DNA of 64,000 nucleotides from NCBI GenBank assembly GCA_958295665.1, contig OY282560.1, forward strand, positions 142,840,091-142,904,090, given 5' to 3'. How positions within the stretch are numbered: the first letter of the stretch is position 1; every line of letters starts with the position of its first letter. The notes under the pieces were generated by a model, which was not told the DNA's origin, did not search any database, and was given only the letters and a program-made list of their open reading frames with translations. The translations under genes were made by a program, and so were the position numbers. Shown in pieces: positions 21,908-33,700 of this stretch. The DNA is from Tipula vernalis (Eukaryota; Arthropoda; Insecta; Diptera; Tipulidae).

Positions 21908-22437
21908 TTGAGAAATAATTACTTATTTGCAAATGCTACGCTAAATAAATTAACAAGCCAATTTCTGACGAAATCACGGAAAACTATAAATTCTCGAAAA
22001 CAGATGAACGGATTTGTTGACTGCTTTACTAAAGACGAGGAAGTAAACATAAATGAATTACTGGCTAAATTCTTCGGATGTAATATTCCATTTAGCGTGG
22101 TAGATTCAGAGCACTTGGCCGACAATCACTTTCATCAAAAATGCTAAATCAATTATATGAGAAATCTGTACCTAATATATCCGCAAATTGTAGTAAAGAT
22201 TCGGTTCTGGTTATTGACGGATGGAAAAATACGGCCAATAATTCAAAAACCATTGTAACGATGATCCATAACACAACCGGTGTAAAGGCTTTCTTAAATG
22301 CGTGGGATTTCACAACAGAGTCTGAAATAGCCGACGTTGTATTGGAATCAACTGAACTAGCTCTTGAAATGTATACAACTTATATTTATGCCGCTGTATC
22401 AGACAACACGGCAAATATGATGAGAAAACAATCTTAA
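21908..22437 (+). pseudogene. hAT transposase fragment
   Basis: The first frame (21908-22147) has LLAKFFGCNIPFSVVDSEH, a well-known hAT segment. A one-base shift near 22135 leads to the second frame (22141-22437) with KDSVLVIDGWKNTANN, FLNAWDFTTESE and YAAVSDNTANMM. In the family these contain the first catalytic Asp (IDGWKN) and the following SDNA segment. The N-terminal BED zinc finger and everything after SDNTANMM, including the last catalytic Glu and the dimerisation domain, are missing. It cannot be active; the element could only be moved by another source. Confidence 0.85.
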
Positions 22438-22494
22438 CAAGAAAACAATCTTAACTGTCCGACCGATATCGTAACCGTTTGAATATCGAAAAAT

Positions 22495-22620
22495 TATTTA
22501 TTGTTGACATTGTTGACATATTCGACATTGATGACATTTTGTTGTTTTAAATCGAGACGTCGACAATGACAATTGTCGACACGTCGACAATTGAATAATT
22601 GACATGTCATTGTCGACCTC
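22495..22620. repeat. Subterminal GTCGAC motif cluster, right side of the hAT
   Basis: Repeated GTTGACAT, GACGTCGACAATGACA and GTCGACACGTCGACAATTG blocks mirror the left cluster. Confidence 0.7.
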
Positions 22621-22668
22621 ACCATCGCTGATTAATTCTTGTAATTTCTAATATGCAACCGGTCCTTA

Positions 22669-23112
22669 GGCTGTTTCCCAAACCGATACTTATTTCGAAC
22701 TTATTGACTTATTTGCGGCCATCTTAAATAAGTAAGTAAAACCGTTCCAATTGATTTGTGTTACTTATTTTGACAGCGACGTCAAAACAACAGAAATTAA
22801 CAAAATATTTGTTTGGTATTCAAACAATTATTTATTTAAAAATATGTATTCAGACATTAGTTTAACAAAAAATACTTTACATCGCGTATTATATTGTTTC
22901 CTTTTTATTATTTTTAAATAATTACAATAGTTTTTACTTTTATTAAAGTGTTATTCACAACTTTAAAATAAAAACAAATAAAATGTTTGACAATGTTGAC
23001 ATATTCAATTAAGATTTTCTTGCTAGAAAAGGACAGAAAATAAGTTACCTAGCCAGCTTACTTATTTGAATAAGTTAGGTTCCACAAATAAGTATCAGTT
23101 TGGGAAACAGCC
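22669..23112. mobile_element. 444-bp MITE, PIF/Harbinger type
   Basis: The left end GGCTGTTTCCCAAACCGATA and right end (reverse complement GGCTGTTTCCCAAACTGATA) form terminal inverted repeats that continue into ACTTATTT-rich sequence. TTA is present on both sides (22666-22668 and 23113-23115). A 3-bp TTA duplication is typical of PIF/Harbinger. No coding sequence is present. Confidence 0.88.
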
Positions 23113-23394
23113 TTAGACCATTTTAAATGTGTTTTTACAAATTAACACGTAGAAGTATATTAGTATTTACGAACAATCATTCAATGAAACCGACTGATAG
23201 ACAGAATTCTATGTATATAAGTTCTTATGTATTTTATCTGTATTAGTATGATTCGCTAGTACATAACGAACGGTGCATTCTGTATATATAGAGTGTAAAT
23301 TGTGGTATAATCATAATTGATTTTTTTATAATCATAAGCTCATCAGTAACGGTTATAAGCCAAATATTCCAACTTAAATATTACGAGAACCAGA

Positions 23395-23570
23395 ACCTCA
23401 CTCGAATTACGACTCTTACGTCTCAGATCCGAAATTCTAATTTCAAAATTATTGGAAATTAGACAGAAAAATTTCATTCTGCAGAAAGAGATTTCTAAAC
23501 AATATTATGACGATAGATCGAACATCCCTAATTTTCAGGTTGCCCATTTAGTTCTCTTATGGCTGGTCTC
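23395..23570 (+). pseudogene. gypsy integrase C-terminal relic
   Basis: The reading QKNFILQKEISKQYYDDRSN followed by IPNFQVAHLVLLW (about 23463-23563) fits the integrase tail of gypsy elements, where YD-R-N-P-F-VGDLVLLW is usual. Gly and Asp of VGDLV are changed to Ala and His. It belongs to the relic whose RT is at 20.2-21.0 kb. Confidence 0.65.
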
Positions 23571-23575
23571 CACTT

Positions 23576-24066
23576 GTATATTTTTCTCTTGACAAAAAAT
23601 AAATGACAAACGGCTCGTAACATTTTTTGTACCACTACTAACATAAACAATATAACTAATTTCTCTCTGAGAATAAGAGAAAAACATGAATTTGGTTCGT
23701 TTTTCGAATAATACAATTTTTGGCGTATTATTTTTGTATTCCACAAATGATTATTTATCTTATTTTAATAACACAAATTTTATTATATTTTCACCTAAAA
23801 TTTTGTCAAAAAAGAATGAAAATTTCATTTTAATTGTCAAAATATTCAACATGAAATGGCATGAAATTGAGCATAAAATACAATTTATGCTCAAATGGAA
23901 CAACGTCTTGACAAAAATATTGAATATTCTGATCTTTTCCTCTCTTGACAAAATTTCAATGCGCATGCTCAAATCAATTTTTGTGTATGTATTTTGGAAA
24001 ATGTAGTAAAAATTGCCACGAGGAAAAAAATGGACTAGATTTTTTTTTTGTCAAGAGAAAAATACG
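23576..24066. repeat. Fold-back-like sequence with nested inverted repeats
   Basis: TATTTTTCTCTTGACAAAAA (23578-23597) recurs inverted at about 24043-24064. Inside, TTGAGCATAAA and TTTATGCTCAA form a short palindrome near 23873-23899, and further CTTGACAAAA/TTTTGTCAA pairs surround it. A fold-back MITE is likely, but ends and target duplication are not resolved. Confidence 0.55.
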
Positions 24067-24189
24067 AAAGCCCTCGCTATCGCTCAAGCTGCAAATTTTA
24101 CTTTCGTATTGCAATGATCCGATTTCTCCACTTGTTACACAATGTACTATTATGGAATGGTTCCTTCAAAATTATTCAAATAAAATCTA

Positions 24190-25190
24190 ATGAGTGACAA
24201 AATTGATCATAATAACAGATTGAAACCAATTTAGAACTAAAATAAAAATTAATTTGAAGTTTCAAATTTTACTAAAATTTACTGTGAAATATAATAAATT
24301 AAATTATTTTTGTTTCTAAAATGCTGAAAAATGGTCTCAAAGTGGAGGCATTAAACTAATGAGACATTAGTCAATGCATTAATTTGTGAATTGTTTTTTT
24401 TTTTTGTGTCAGTTTACAATTAAATATCCATATAATATACATAGCGAGTTAACAGTTTTAGTTTTACTATTAAAAACTGTACGCGCCTAAAATTTACTGA
24501 AAACAATCCTGGTTATTCACTTATTAAGGGTAACCGTGATTAATGAAAATCAAGTGGTCCTACCACTAGTAAAGGTGCCCGTGATGATAACGCGTCGTTA
24601 TATATATTTTCGAAATTCGTCGGCGCACAATTATGAAACTCACAATTTGGTTTATGAATTAATTTATAATCTTAGGTTATTTATTTCACACTCTTACAAT
24701 GATTTTATTTTAGTTTATAAGTTAAGTTTAATTTTGATTTACTTTATTTTTCACCACGAAAGCAAGACCGTTTTTTAGTAAAGCTGACGCGATAATTATT
24801 TTATTTTGTCTTCTGTCAAAAAAAAATAAAAACGCGAAAGAAGCTGGGTTCATGTACTTTTTATTTTTTGTTTTGTTTTTTTTTGGTGTATTGGTATGCC
24901 TGCATTTTCAACAGTTGCGTTCTTTTTTGTTTATTAGAATTTTTGCATGCCAACTAATGGTAGCGATGAGCGAATGTAAAGAAATTAGTGAATGAGTGAA
25001 TATGTGTAATTGATGAGTGTAATATATAAGTGAATATATTTTTCGTTTGGCATATATTATGAATGAATGTATCTGACGTTGGAAATATATGACTTAACAT
25101 GTAAACTGAATGAGGGAGTCGCTACAGAGTTGACCAATAAAAAACTTCAATCAATACAAGCTTCCGTTTAAAATCGAAAGCATTACATCA
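24190..25190. other. AT-rich spacer, nothing recognised
   Basis: Only A/T runs and short frames are present up to the start of the satellite array. Confidence 0.5.
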
Positions 25191-25191
25191 T

Positions 25192-26292
25192 CTGGACTAT
25201 AGCCCACAAAATCAGAGCTACAAAATCGAAAATCTGCAATTGTGCTCCGAATCCGATGGTTGATACCTCTATCAATAGGCGTTGAGACCTGTAATTGTCA
25301 TGCCAACGGCCATTTGGATCGTTAGAATATTTCTACACATTTTGTAGAAAATTCAATTTTATTGAAAATCACCTGGACTATAGCCCACAAAATCAGAGCT
25401 ACAAAATCGAAAATCAGCAATTGTACTCAGATTCCGATGGTTGATACCTCTATCAATAGGCGTTGAGACCTGTAATTGTCATGCCAACGGGCATTTGGAT
25501 CGTTAGAATATTTCTACACATTTTGTAGAAAATTCAATTTTATTGAAAATCACCTGGACTATAGCCCACAAAATCAGAGCTACAAAATCGAAAATCTGCA
25601 ATTGTGCTCCGATTCCGATGGTTAATACCTCTATCAATAGGCGTTGAGACCTGTAATTGTCATGCCAGCGGGCATTTGGATCGTTAGAATATTTCTACAC
25701 ATTTTGTAGAAAATTCAATTTTATTGAAAATCTCCTGGACTATAGCCCACAAAATCAGAATTACAAAATCGAAAATATGCACTTGTGCTCCGATTCCGAT
25801 GGTTGATACCTCTATCAATAGGCGTTGAGACCTGTAATTGTCATGCCAACGGCCATTTGGATCGTTAGAATATTTCTACACATTTTGTAGAAAATTCAAT
25901 TTTATTGAAAATCACCTGGACTATAGCCCACAAAATCAGAGCTACAAAATCGAAAATCAGCAATTGTACTCAGATTCCGATGGTTGATACCTCTATCAAT
26001 AGGCGTTGAGACCTGTAATTGTCATGCCAACGGCCATTTGGATCGTTAGAATATTTCTACACATTTTGTAGAAAATTCAATTTTATTGAAAATCACCTGG
26101 ACAGCCCACAAAATCAGAGGTACAAAATCGAAAATCTGCAATTGTGCTCCGATTCCGATGGTTGATACCTCCATCAATAGGCGTTGAGACCTGTAATTGT
26201 CATGCCAACGGCCATTTGGGTCGTTAGAATATTTCTACACATTTTGTAGAAAATTCAATTTTATTGAAAATCACCTGGACTAAAGCCCACAT
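25192..26292 (+). repeat. 181-bp satellite array, six monomers
   Basis: The marker CTGGACTATAGCCCAC begins at 25192, 25373, 25554, 25735, 25916 and 26097, giving an exact 181-bp period. The last monomer is 178 bp because three bases are lost from its marker, and a truncated seventh start is at 26275. Monomers are very alike. Each contains the hairpin TTTCTACA/TGTAGAAA and an AATTCAAT/TTGAAAAT pair. Monomers 2 and 5 share the variant AGCAATTGTACTCAGATT, while 1, 3 and 6 have TGCAATTGTGCTCCG. There is no coding sequence across the unit. Confidence 0.95.
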
Positions 26293-26379
26293 CTGAAGGA
26301 ATAAAAAAACTCAAAAAAAAAAAAAATCGACTAAATGGACCATTGCTACTGACCCAGCCTGCCCCAGCAATTTACTTCA

Positions 26380-26636
26380 AATAACCGTACCAACCCGAAA
26401 TTATTTGTCAATGATCGGCTTACTAAATATTATGTGGAATTATTAAAACAGCTAAGGTATGAGTTGTTCTCACATAATTCTCGTCGCTCTTTTCGCGTTA
26501 ACACAAGAAATTTCGTATGCAATACAACATCTAAGGCAAACTCTATGTTCAATAATTTCGTTCATCGTAAAAATCGGCGTGCACTAATGAGGTCGACTGA
26601 CTTGGTTGACAGATCTAGCTCAAAGTTGGCACCATA
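26380..26636 (+). pseudogene. Possible ORF1 C-terminal fragment of a non-LTR element
   Basis: The plus-strand frame reads PTRNYL in one frame and LFVNDRLTKYYVELLKQLRY in the next, then SFRVNTRNFVCNTTSKANSM. A VNDRLT-Y-LL-R stretch is similar to the FP25K-like ends of insect non-LTR ORF1 proteins. The match is weak and no RT follows. Confidence 0.3.
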
Positions 26637-26639
26637 ATA

Positions 26640-28770
26640 AAAGACAGCCCTACCAATCTAGAACAAAAAAGATTAAGTCCCTTCAGCACGGGCATATTAA
26701 ATTAACAATTCCCGATACTTTTTTGACAGAATATATGATAAACCCCATTCAGGTTTAACTTCCCTGGGGGGAAGGTGTTGTGTATACTTTCGTAGCCTAA
26801 TTGCATGGTGGTTGTTATAATTATAACGTTCATTATATAAATTTTACTCAACATTTTATTCCCTTGACATAATTTTACATAGGTATATTTGTATGCGTTT
26901 AACATCAGATAATTAAAAGAAGTATGTATAGTCAGTTGATCGTGATCAGAAAACCCCCAAAATTGGTAAAATTTTAAATAAAAATAGCGAACGCAGAATA
27001 TCGTTGATAAAACAATTAATCGGCACTTATACGAGAAGTTTTGTATATTTTCTCAATGATACGAATTAGGACCAGCTTTCTTCCTCCAAAGTGAAAATAA
27101 AACCGGTCAATAAAGGGAAAATCGGCAAACATTTAACTATTGCTTTTAAATTAAAATAAAATGGGATAGTTTAACTTTTTATCAAATAAAATTTTGCATT
27201 AGAACGATGAATAAAATTGCGTTCAAATATGGTAAGGACTCTTCAGCAAGAAGAATTCTGATTTTCTACTTCGAAATATTCGAATCAATATTTGACTTTA
27301 TCGTTTTTCTAAAAAAAAGTTTAAAACTGGAACTATATCCACAGTGTTTTTTTTAGGTTTGGGTAAACCAAAAATATTTACCAAAGTATAAAAATATATT
27401 AGGTTCAGGTGTTAGTTTTTGATAAATATAGAAAATGATATCGCGAATTTTGACTGCAACTATCTAAACATTTTTTGTGATTTTCCTAAAACAATGTAAT
27501 AGATCTAATATATAAAAGTTATTGATAGTTTCTTGGCGTGATTTTAAAGTATAAATTCAATGTTCTCTTTCGCTTGCCAGATATCGATTCATATTTTAGT
27601 TTAATATAATCTTTGAAATATCGATAGATCTATTCTGCTGTGTTCGCAAAATCTACATTTCTAGTAAGCCGTTATTGAACCAACTGATAAATGTAACATC
27701 CGTCAATGTAGAATAATTTTAAATTTTTAAAGATTACTCTTATATCTAATGGAATTTTTGTTTGTTTCTATTTTCAGGTAAGCTTACTGCTTAATGTTGG
27801 ATAACAATAAAGTAACTGTTGCAGTTAACTGTAAGTATAAAATGTGTCTCCTCAACCGAACCGTGGCTTGGTTCAATTTTAAGATTACTAAACTATCTTA
27901 TTTAATTAAAATGGATAAAAGCTGGCCTGTTCAAATTCTAGCTTTGAAATAATCATGATGACTAAATGTCGATCAACATTTTAGCGAGGGTACGTTACAT
28001 ATGTATATCCGATTTTAATTCGTAGGTCTATATATCTTAATAAAATATGTTTAATCGCTTGAGTCAAACAGGTTTGAAAAAGCTTTACACACCCCATAAC
28101 TACAGAAGCTCTATGGACATTTTTTTTCTAACGTAAAGTGTTGTTTAAATGAATCGCACATTATATTGTTCTGCCGATTTTAACATTTATGTTGCCCACA
28201 TTAATTTTAATAAAATAGTCGAGGTATCTTTAAATACATGAATTGATAACCCATTCTACTAAAAATATAAATAAACACCAAATGGTGAAATCTTCTGGCT
28301 AAGTATAAAATTTGTTTCATACTTTACAATTTTCTGTTACCTTTACAATTAACTACATAACATTTCTTAGAACTTTTCAAAAAAGTTTGAATGAACATGA
28401 GTAATATAAAAAAAACTAATCAAAATAGGATTTCGTTTGTTCTCTTAAAAAGTAACATAAACCCACTGCTTTAATAAATAATAAGTAATTTACTATAATG
28501 TTAAACCTAAACATTTCGGAACTACATAGAACGTACCTAACTACAACCAAAAATTACCCCTCAGGTAAATACAATTTTAATTTTAACTAAACTGCTTTTT
28601 TGTTTCAAACCCTTTATCTTTCTGTGTAATCTCTGCGTTCACTGCCATTATATGAAATGTTCATATTCTCGAGTAACCCATAATTTCCGTCAACAAAATT
28701 TACAAAAAGTTACCAAAACAAAATTAATTAAAAATTTACGACCACCATAAATATAGGTTATGTTATATTG
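26640..28770. other. AT-rich spacer, nothing recognised
   Basis: No supported coding region, repeat or RNA gene was seen. Confidence 0.5.
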
Positions 28771-28777
28771 TTGCAGA

Positions 28778-30782
28778 ATATTACCAGAGCCTTCTAGAGT
28801 CTAGAGCCATAATCATCATGACGTATTTTTTAGAAGTTTTATTAGTGGTACAATTTTTAACTGATTTCCATACGAATCCATAGTAAAAACGGTGCTTTTA
28901 GTTTCAAGTTTTTCAATGAAAAAAGCAAAAATATTATAAAACATTTAAATGAAAGTTATTTACGTATATACAGCCATTATACAGCCATTATTTGCGAGTA
29001 GAATACGATATTTTATCGACGACCAATAAAAAATTGGTCTTTTATAATAAAATCTTTGAAATAATCCTAAAATAATTTCCGTCGATATTTTAACGTCTCA
29101 ATTTATTTATATTGAAAATGGCAAGAGATAAAATTTCAAAAATGAAATTTTTACTTGGTAGCAGTGAATAATGATCGAATAGATTACTAGATAAACTAGC
29201 AGTGAATAATGCGATTATTATAATTGAAGAAACAAATGTATAATGAGTATATTACCAGAGCCTTCTAGAGTATAGAGCCATAATCTTAATGACGTAATTT
29301 TTAGAAGCTTTTTTAGTGGTATAACTTTTCACTGATTTCTATAGGAATCCATAGTAAAAATGGTGTTTTTTAACTTCAAGTTTTTCAATGAAAAAAGCAA
29401 AAATATTATAAAATGTTTGTATAAAAGTGTTCTACATATCTTTAAGAACAATATACAAGAAGGCCATATTGGTATTAAGTAAATATTAATAGCAGAAATA
29501 TTAAAATTAAACTATTTCTAAAATATATTTGTTCGAACTTTCATTTTGAAAAATACGTCAAAGTTGGCTCTGACAAATTAAAATAATACTTGCTAAGTTT
29601 ATCTTTAGTTTTACTAGTGTACGTTAGATGTCTAAAATGGTCACAGAAAAATACGAAAAAAAATTATTTAATCACAAAATTATCACTCGTTCCTATATTT
29701 TGTGAATTTGTTTTGCTTTTCCTACAATTTTTGAACTTGAAATTTCCCCAGGTGGTAATTTTTGGTACGATTTTTCCAAATTTTTACGGCCATCACTGCC
29801 ATCTATGTAATGTATATAGACTTAATGACCAAATGAATTGTAGTAAGCTTGTTGTTGTTATGAATTTTTCTTGATATTTTGGTTCAAATAAATCAATGAT
29901 TCATATATGTTGAAATTCAAACATTTATGAAAGTATTTCAGAAATCATAATTTAGAATTTGTAACGTTTTCATTTAAAAATTTGTCTTAGGAAAAAAAGT
30001 GATTTTCCATATGTTTTGTGTGTTTTACTATGAAAAGTTTCGTTTTTTCCATGTTTCTAATTTCCTTATAAAAGCTCAGATTTTTTGATTATGGCTCTAT
30101 AAAATACAGGGTGCTCTGATATTACACGTTAGTCGTGGACAAATATATATATTTTGAACTTTCATTTTCATAAATAAGTTAAAGTTGGCTGTGAAGAATT
30201 AAAATAATACTTGCTAAATTTATTTTTAGTTTTACTAGTATACGTCAGATGTCTGAGATGTTTACAGAAAAATACCAAAAACAAATTATTTACGTCACAA
30301 AATTGTTACATGTTTTTAATATTTTTTGAATTAGTTTTGCTTTTATTACAATTTTTCAGCTTAAAATTTTCCCAGATCGTAATTTTTGGTACGGTTTTAT
30401 TAAATTTGTTTGCCATCACTGCCATCTATGTAATGTATATTGACTTAATGACCACAAAATTTGATCAGAATGCTGTTGTTATGATTGATTTTTTTTAATT
30501 TAGTTTAATTAAATACAATTATTACAAGAAAATGAAAATGATTTGCTTAAACCACAGTCCTATATGTTGAAATTCAAACATTTATGAAAGTATTTCATAA
30601 ATCATAATTATGAATTTGTAACGTTTTCATTTAAAAATTTGTCATAGGAAAAAAAGTTATTTCTCATAAGTTTTGTATGTTTTACTATGAAAAGTTTGAT
30701 TTTTTCCTCGTTCTTAAATGCCTTATAAAAACCTCGTTTTTTAGACTATGGCCTTGTATAATCAAGGTTGCTTTGATATTAC
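28778..30782. repeat. Two diverged, partly duplicated copies of a terminal-inverted-repeat family
   Basis: The left end ATATTACCAGAGCCTTCTAG occurs at 28778 and 29249. The right end, GCTCTGATATTAC and a diverged form, finishes at about 30126 and 30782. The left and right ends are inverted (TAATATCAGAGC / ATTACCAGAGC, then AGAGCCATAATC in both). About 170 bases match between the two left ends and about 290 between the two right ends. The interiors at 29540-29880 and 30155-30490 also match (for example ATGTCT after TTTACTAGT). So one copy spans about 29249-30126, and a second is split around or beside it. Short frames inside are not convincing. Confidence 0.7.
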
Positions 30783-30789
30783 TGTAAAC

Positions 30790-33700
30790 CTCCTCAAAAA
30801 AAAAAAAAAAAAAACAAAAAAAAAACTACCAAATCGTGTCATAATATTCTTCTGTTTTTGTAAACTTTCTAGTCGCATATCAGAAACTCGGAGAACTTTT
30901 TGTTTTCCATATTATTATACACTTATGGCAAAACGGAAATCTTTATTCTTTTTAAAGTTAAAAATCCTTTTTTTTGTCATTTAATTCCATTGCTTTTTTA
31001 TTTTGTTTTAGGATGTTAAAGTTTTTCCATATAAAAAATAAAAGTTTTTCCCTTTTTTTGTCTCTCCTGTTGTCATTCTTTAAAGTTTGTTTCTGTATCT
31101 TAATTTTCATTGGGATTTTATACTCTCTTTAATAACAACTTCTTAATTAGTCGACATGACAAGAATTTTTTTTGTTTTTGTTTTGAAAATAAGGAAAATT
31201 AATTAATAACCCGCTTTTCTTTTCTCTTAAAATTCTTAAGTTAATTTTTTTCCTAAATTTTCTGTTGCTACATTGCTTGTGTTGAGTTTTGTTATTCGAC
31301 TTGCCGAGCTATACTAATGGTCTCTTTTGAAATACAAGTTTATAATACTTTCAGATTAACATTCTAAATTTTCATCAAAACACATAATTAATTCCCGGTG
31401 AAATATAATAAATTAATCGAAATCGAAAATATCCCAAAAAAATAAAAAATTTATAAAAAATACTGATAAACGCAAAACAAAAAATAAAGTTTAATTGTTT
31501 ATAAATTAGAATTAAATTTTTTAGGTTGAAAATTTACTGGAAAACCATAAAATCGAGTGGTAACATTTTAAATACTTTTTTTTTGATTTTTCCAGAACCA
31601 GCAAACCACAATTATTCGCTCTTTCTCTCTGTCTGTACAAATCTAAAACCCACAATTGTTATCAGTCGGTTTGGTTTCTGGGGATAAAAAATAAAAAACA
31701 AATTAGAACCAAATAATAATTAAAATACATACCTAATTATTTTATTGTGAAAAATTCATCGAACGATATAAAAATGTACGAATTTTAAAATAAAACGTTT
31801 TCCGTGTGTAATATTGAGTGATGAAACATTTGTGCAGATTGCTTAGAATTTTTTTTTTATTTATCTCAAAAATTAGCTATTTCCATCGGGAATTCTAAAT
31901 TTTTGTACAGGGACCAAAATTATTCGCCTCGATAAATTACTGTTGACATTTTTGGGCAATTTTTTTTCATGTTTGGGTTTCACAATTTGCATTTTGAATA
32001 CATAATTATTAGATGCTTATGTATTTATGTGTGTACAAAATAACAAACCATTAAATTCTTATTATATGAAATCTGATTTCCAAAACAAAATACATAACTA
32101 GATGTGGTTGGTCATATTTAAATATCTCTCTTGTTTGTTGTTGTCACAATATGCATGACGTAAAATGATTCAATTTAGAATATGTATATGAATGGAAGTT
32201 TGTTGTAAATACAAGTACATATTTTGGTTGAATAAATCGAAAATTAATTAACTGAAGTAAATTACAAAACAATTAAATGTACATTTATAGAAATAAAATG
32301 GGGGGGACATTGAAGATACACACACAGTGGTAAACTCTTGCGAGTCAAGGATGGATTATTTGTTACGTTAGGTAAATTTGTATATGAATGAAATAAGGGT
32401 TTGACCGTTTAACCTAACCGACCACAAAAACTATTTCCGAACTAACAGATTTCACCAGCGACCAGAACCTCAATTTCTTAAAATACTTGTTTGTTAGAAA
32501 TTAGCCCGAATGGGCACGTTGTATGTCTGTACCAGTAAATAAACCCATGGTTTAATTTAATATATGCAGGGTTGAGCGAAAGTTTGGATTCCCGGAGAAT
32601 AATCTAAACTTAATACATTGAGTATATTTACGTATTTTAACAGGTTCCTTTTTTTGTATCTACCATAACACTAGCAAGTTTCGTACCTTTATCTATAAAA
32701 GACATTAAGAAAAACCATTTAGTTTTTACCTTGTTTCTTCACTAGGCGATGGTTTTTAAAATTATTTTAGAAATATTCATTATTATCGGTATTGATTATC
32801 CGTATTAGACCACATCAAGAAAGAAGTTCGCATTCAGAACGAAATCCTTTGACTGGTTTGGTTGGTGACAAGACGCTCGATTTCCAAATCGATGGTTTGA
32901 ATCGGCCGAAAAAAAACAATAACCAAACAAACCTGAAGATTCGAACGAGGTATGCTCACAAATACTTCTAAAATTTTAGTATTAATATGAACATTAAAAT
33001 ACACTTCCTCCTTAGTCAGCAACACAAATTGCCACATATTCTTTGCGATTGTAGTTAAGAACAAGGTGAAATAATTCATCAAGGTATAAAGGTGATGGAG
33101 AAAAACAAAAATCAAATAAAAAAAATAATTAAATTAGTTATTAGGTGAAAAGGAAAGAAACGAGGGAAAGTCTAATGCAACAGGACTCGTGTAAACAGGG
33201 TAACGTGGACTATGCAAAGACTATAAAAAAGATTATTCAAAAAAAAAAAGGACGGAATACAAAAAATAAATAAATGAAAATGGAATTTATAAGAATACAG
33301 GATGAACATTTAATAAATTTATTGCAAATCAGATTTAGGTAAAGAAAAGCAAAAGACAGGTCTACGCAATCTATCATTTTGAGTACATAACTTTAAGATT
33401 ACTACTGCCAGAATACCGATTAAAACTTTCATCTTAAAAAAATGATTTACAAAATGGGTTTTTGCTAAGACATTATTAAAAGTCTTAACGTCAAAATTGT
33501 CCTTTTAATTTACCACCTTCAGAGGAAAATTTTAATATATTCCAACCGAGTGGTCTACATATTTCTTTTGTTATTCGACGTAAACTTTTCTAGTTGCGGG
33601 TGACGTCTACATGCAGCTGAACGCACAAAAGATCTTCCTGTTGTATATAACAATTTTCAGAGTCATTGCAAATACCCATGCAGCATTTTTTAGATGTAGT

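Larger units (their letters stand above)
21457..22630 (+). mobile_element. Non-autonomous hAT transposon (1,174 bp)
   Basis: The ends are CAGGGATGTTTGATGACG on the left and CAGCGATGGTGAGGTCGACA (reverse complement) on the right, with perfect 8-bp duplications ATTAATTC. These are hallmarks of hAT. It carries an internally deleted transposase piece and clusters of a GTCGAC-containing motif near both ends. Its exact target duplication makes it one of the younger insertions in this nest. Confidence 0.92.
21215..23355. mobile_element. Fold-back element with ~130-bp inverted arms, holding two later insertions
   Basis: The left arm (about 21215-21365) and right arm (about 23230-23355) are inverted copies, best seen around GTACTAGCGAATCATACTAA (21327-21346) and the matching right-arm block. 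Without the hAT copy and the Harbinger-type MITE the element would be roughly 520 bp. The left arm carries a small extra segment (CAACAGGCCGCGGCGACT). It is inserted in the gypsy relic, whose integrase end resumes just to the right. Confidence 0.75.
20165..23575 (+). mobile_element. Decayed gypsy-type LTR retrotransposon, split by later insertions
   Basis: RT and RNase H remains lie at 20165-21010 and an integrase C-terminal piece at about 23395-23570, both on the plus strand and in the expected order. The 2.2 kb between them is a fold-back element containing a hAT copy and a MITE. No LTRs were found. Many stops and frameshifts indicate great age. Confidence 0.72.

Noticed and set aside
25192..26292. 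CRISPR array
   Set aside because: The 181-bp units are repeated along their whole length with no unique spacers, and the setting is a eukaryotic genome.
32834..33115. 93-residue minus-strand hydrophobic frame
   Set aside because: AT-rich composition, no family resemblance, no supporting context.
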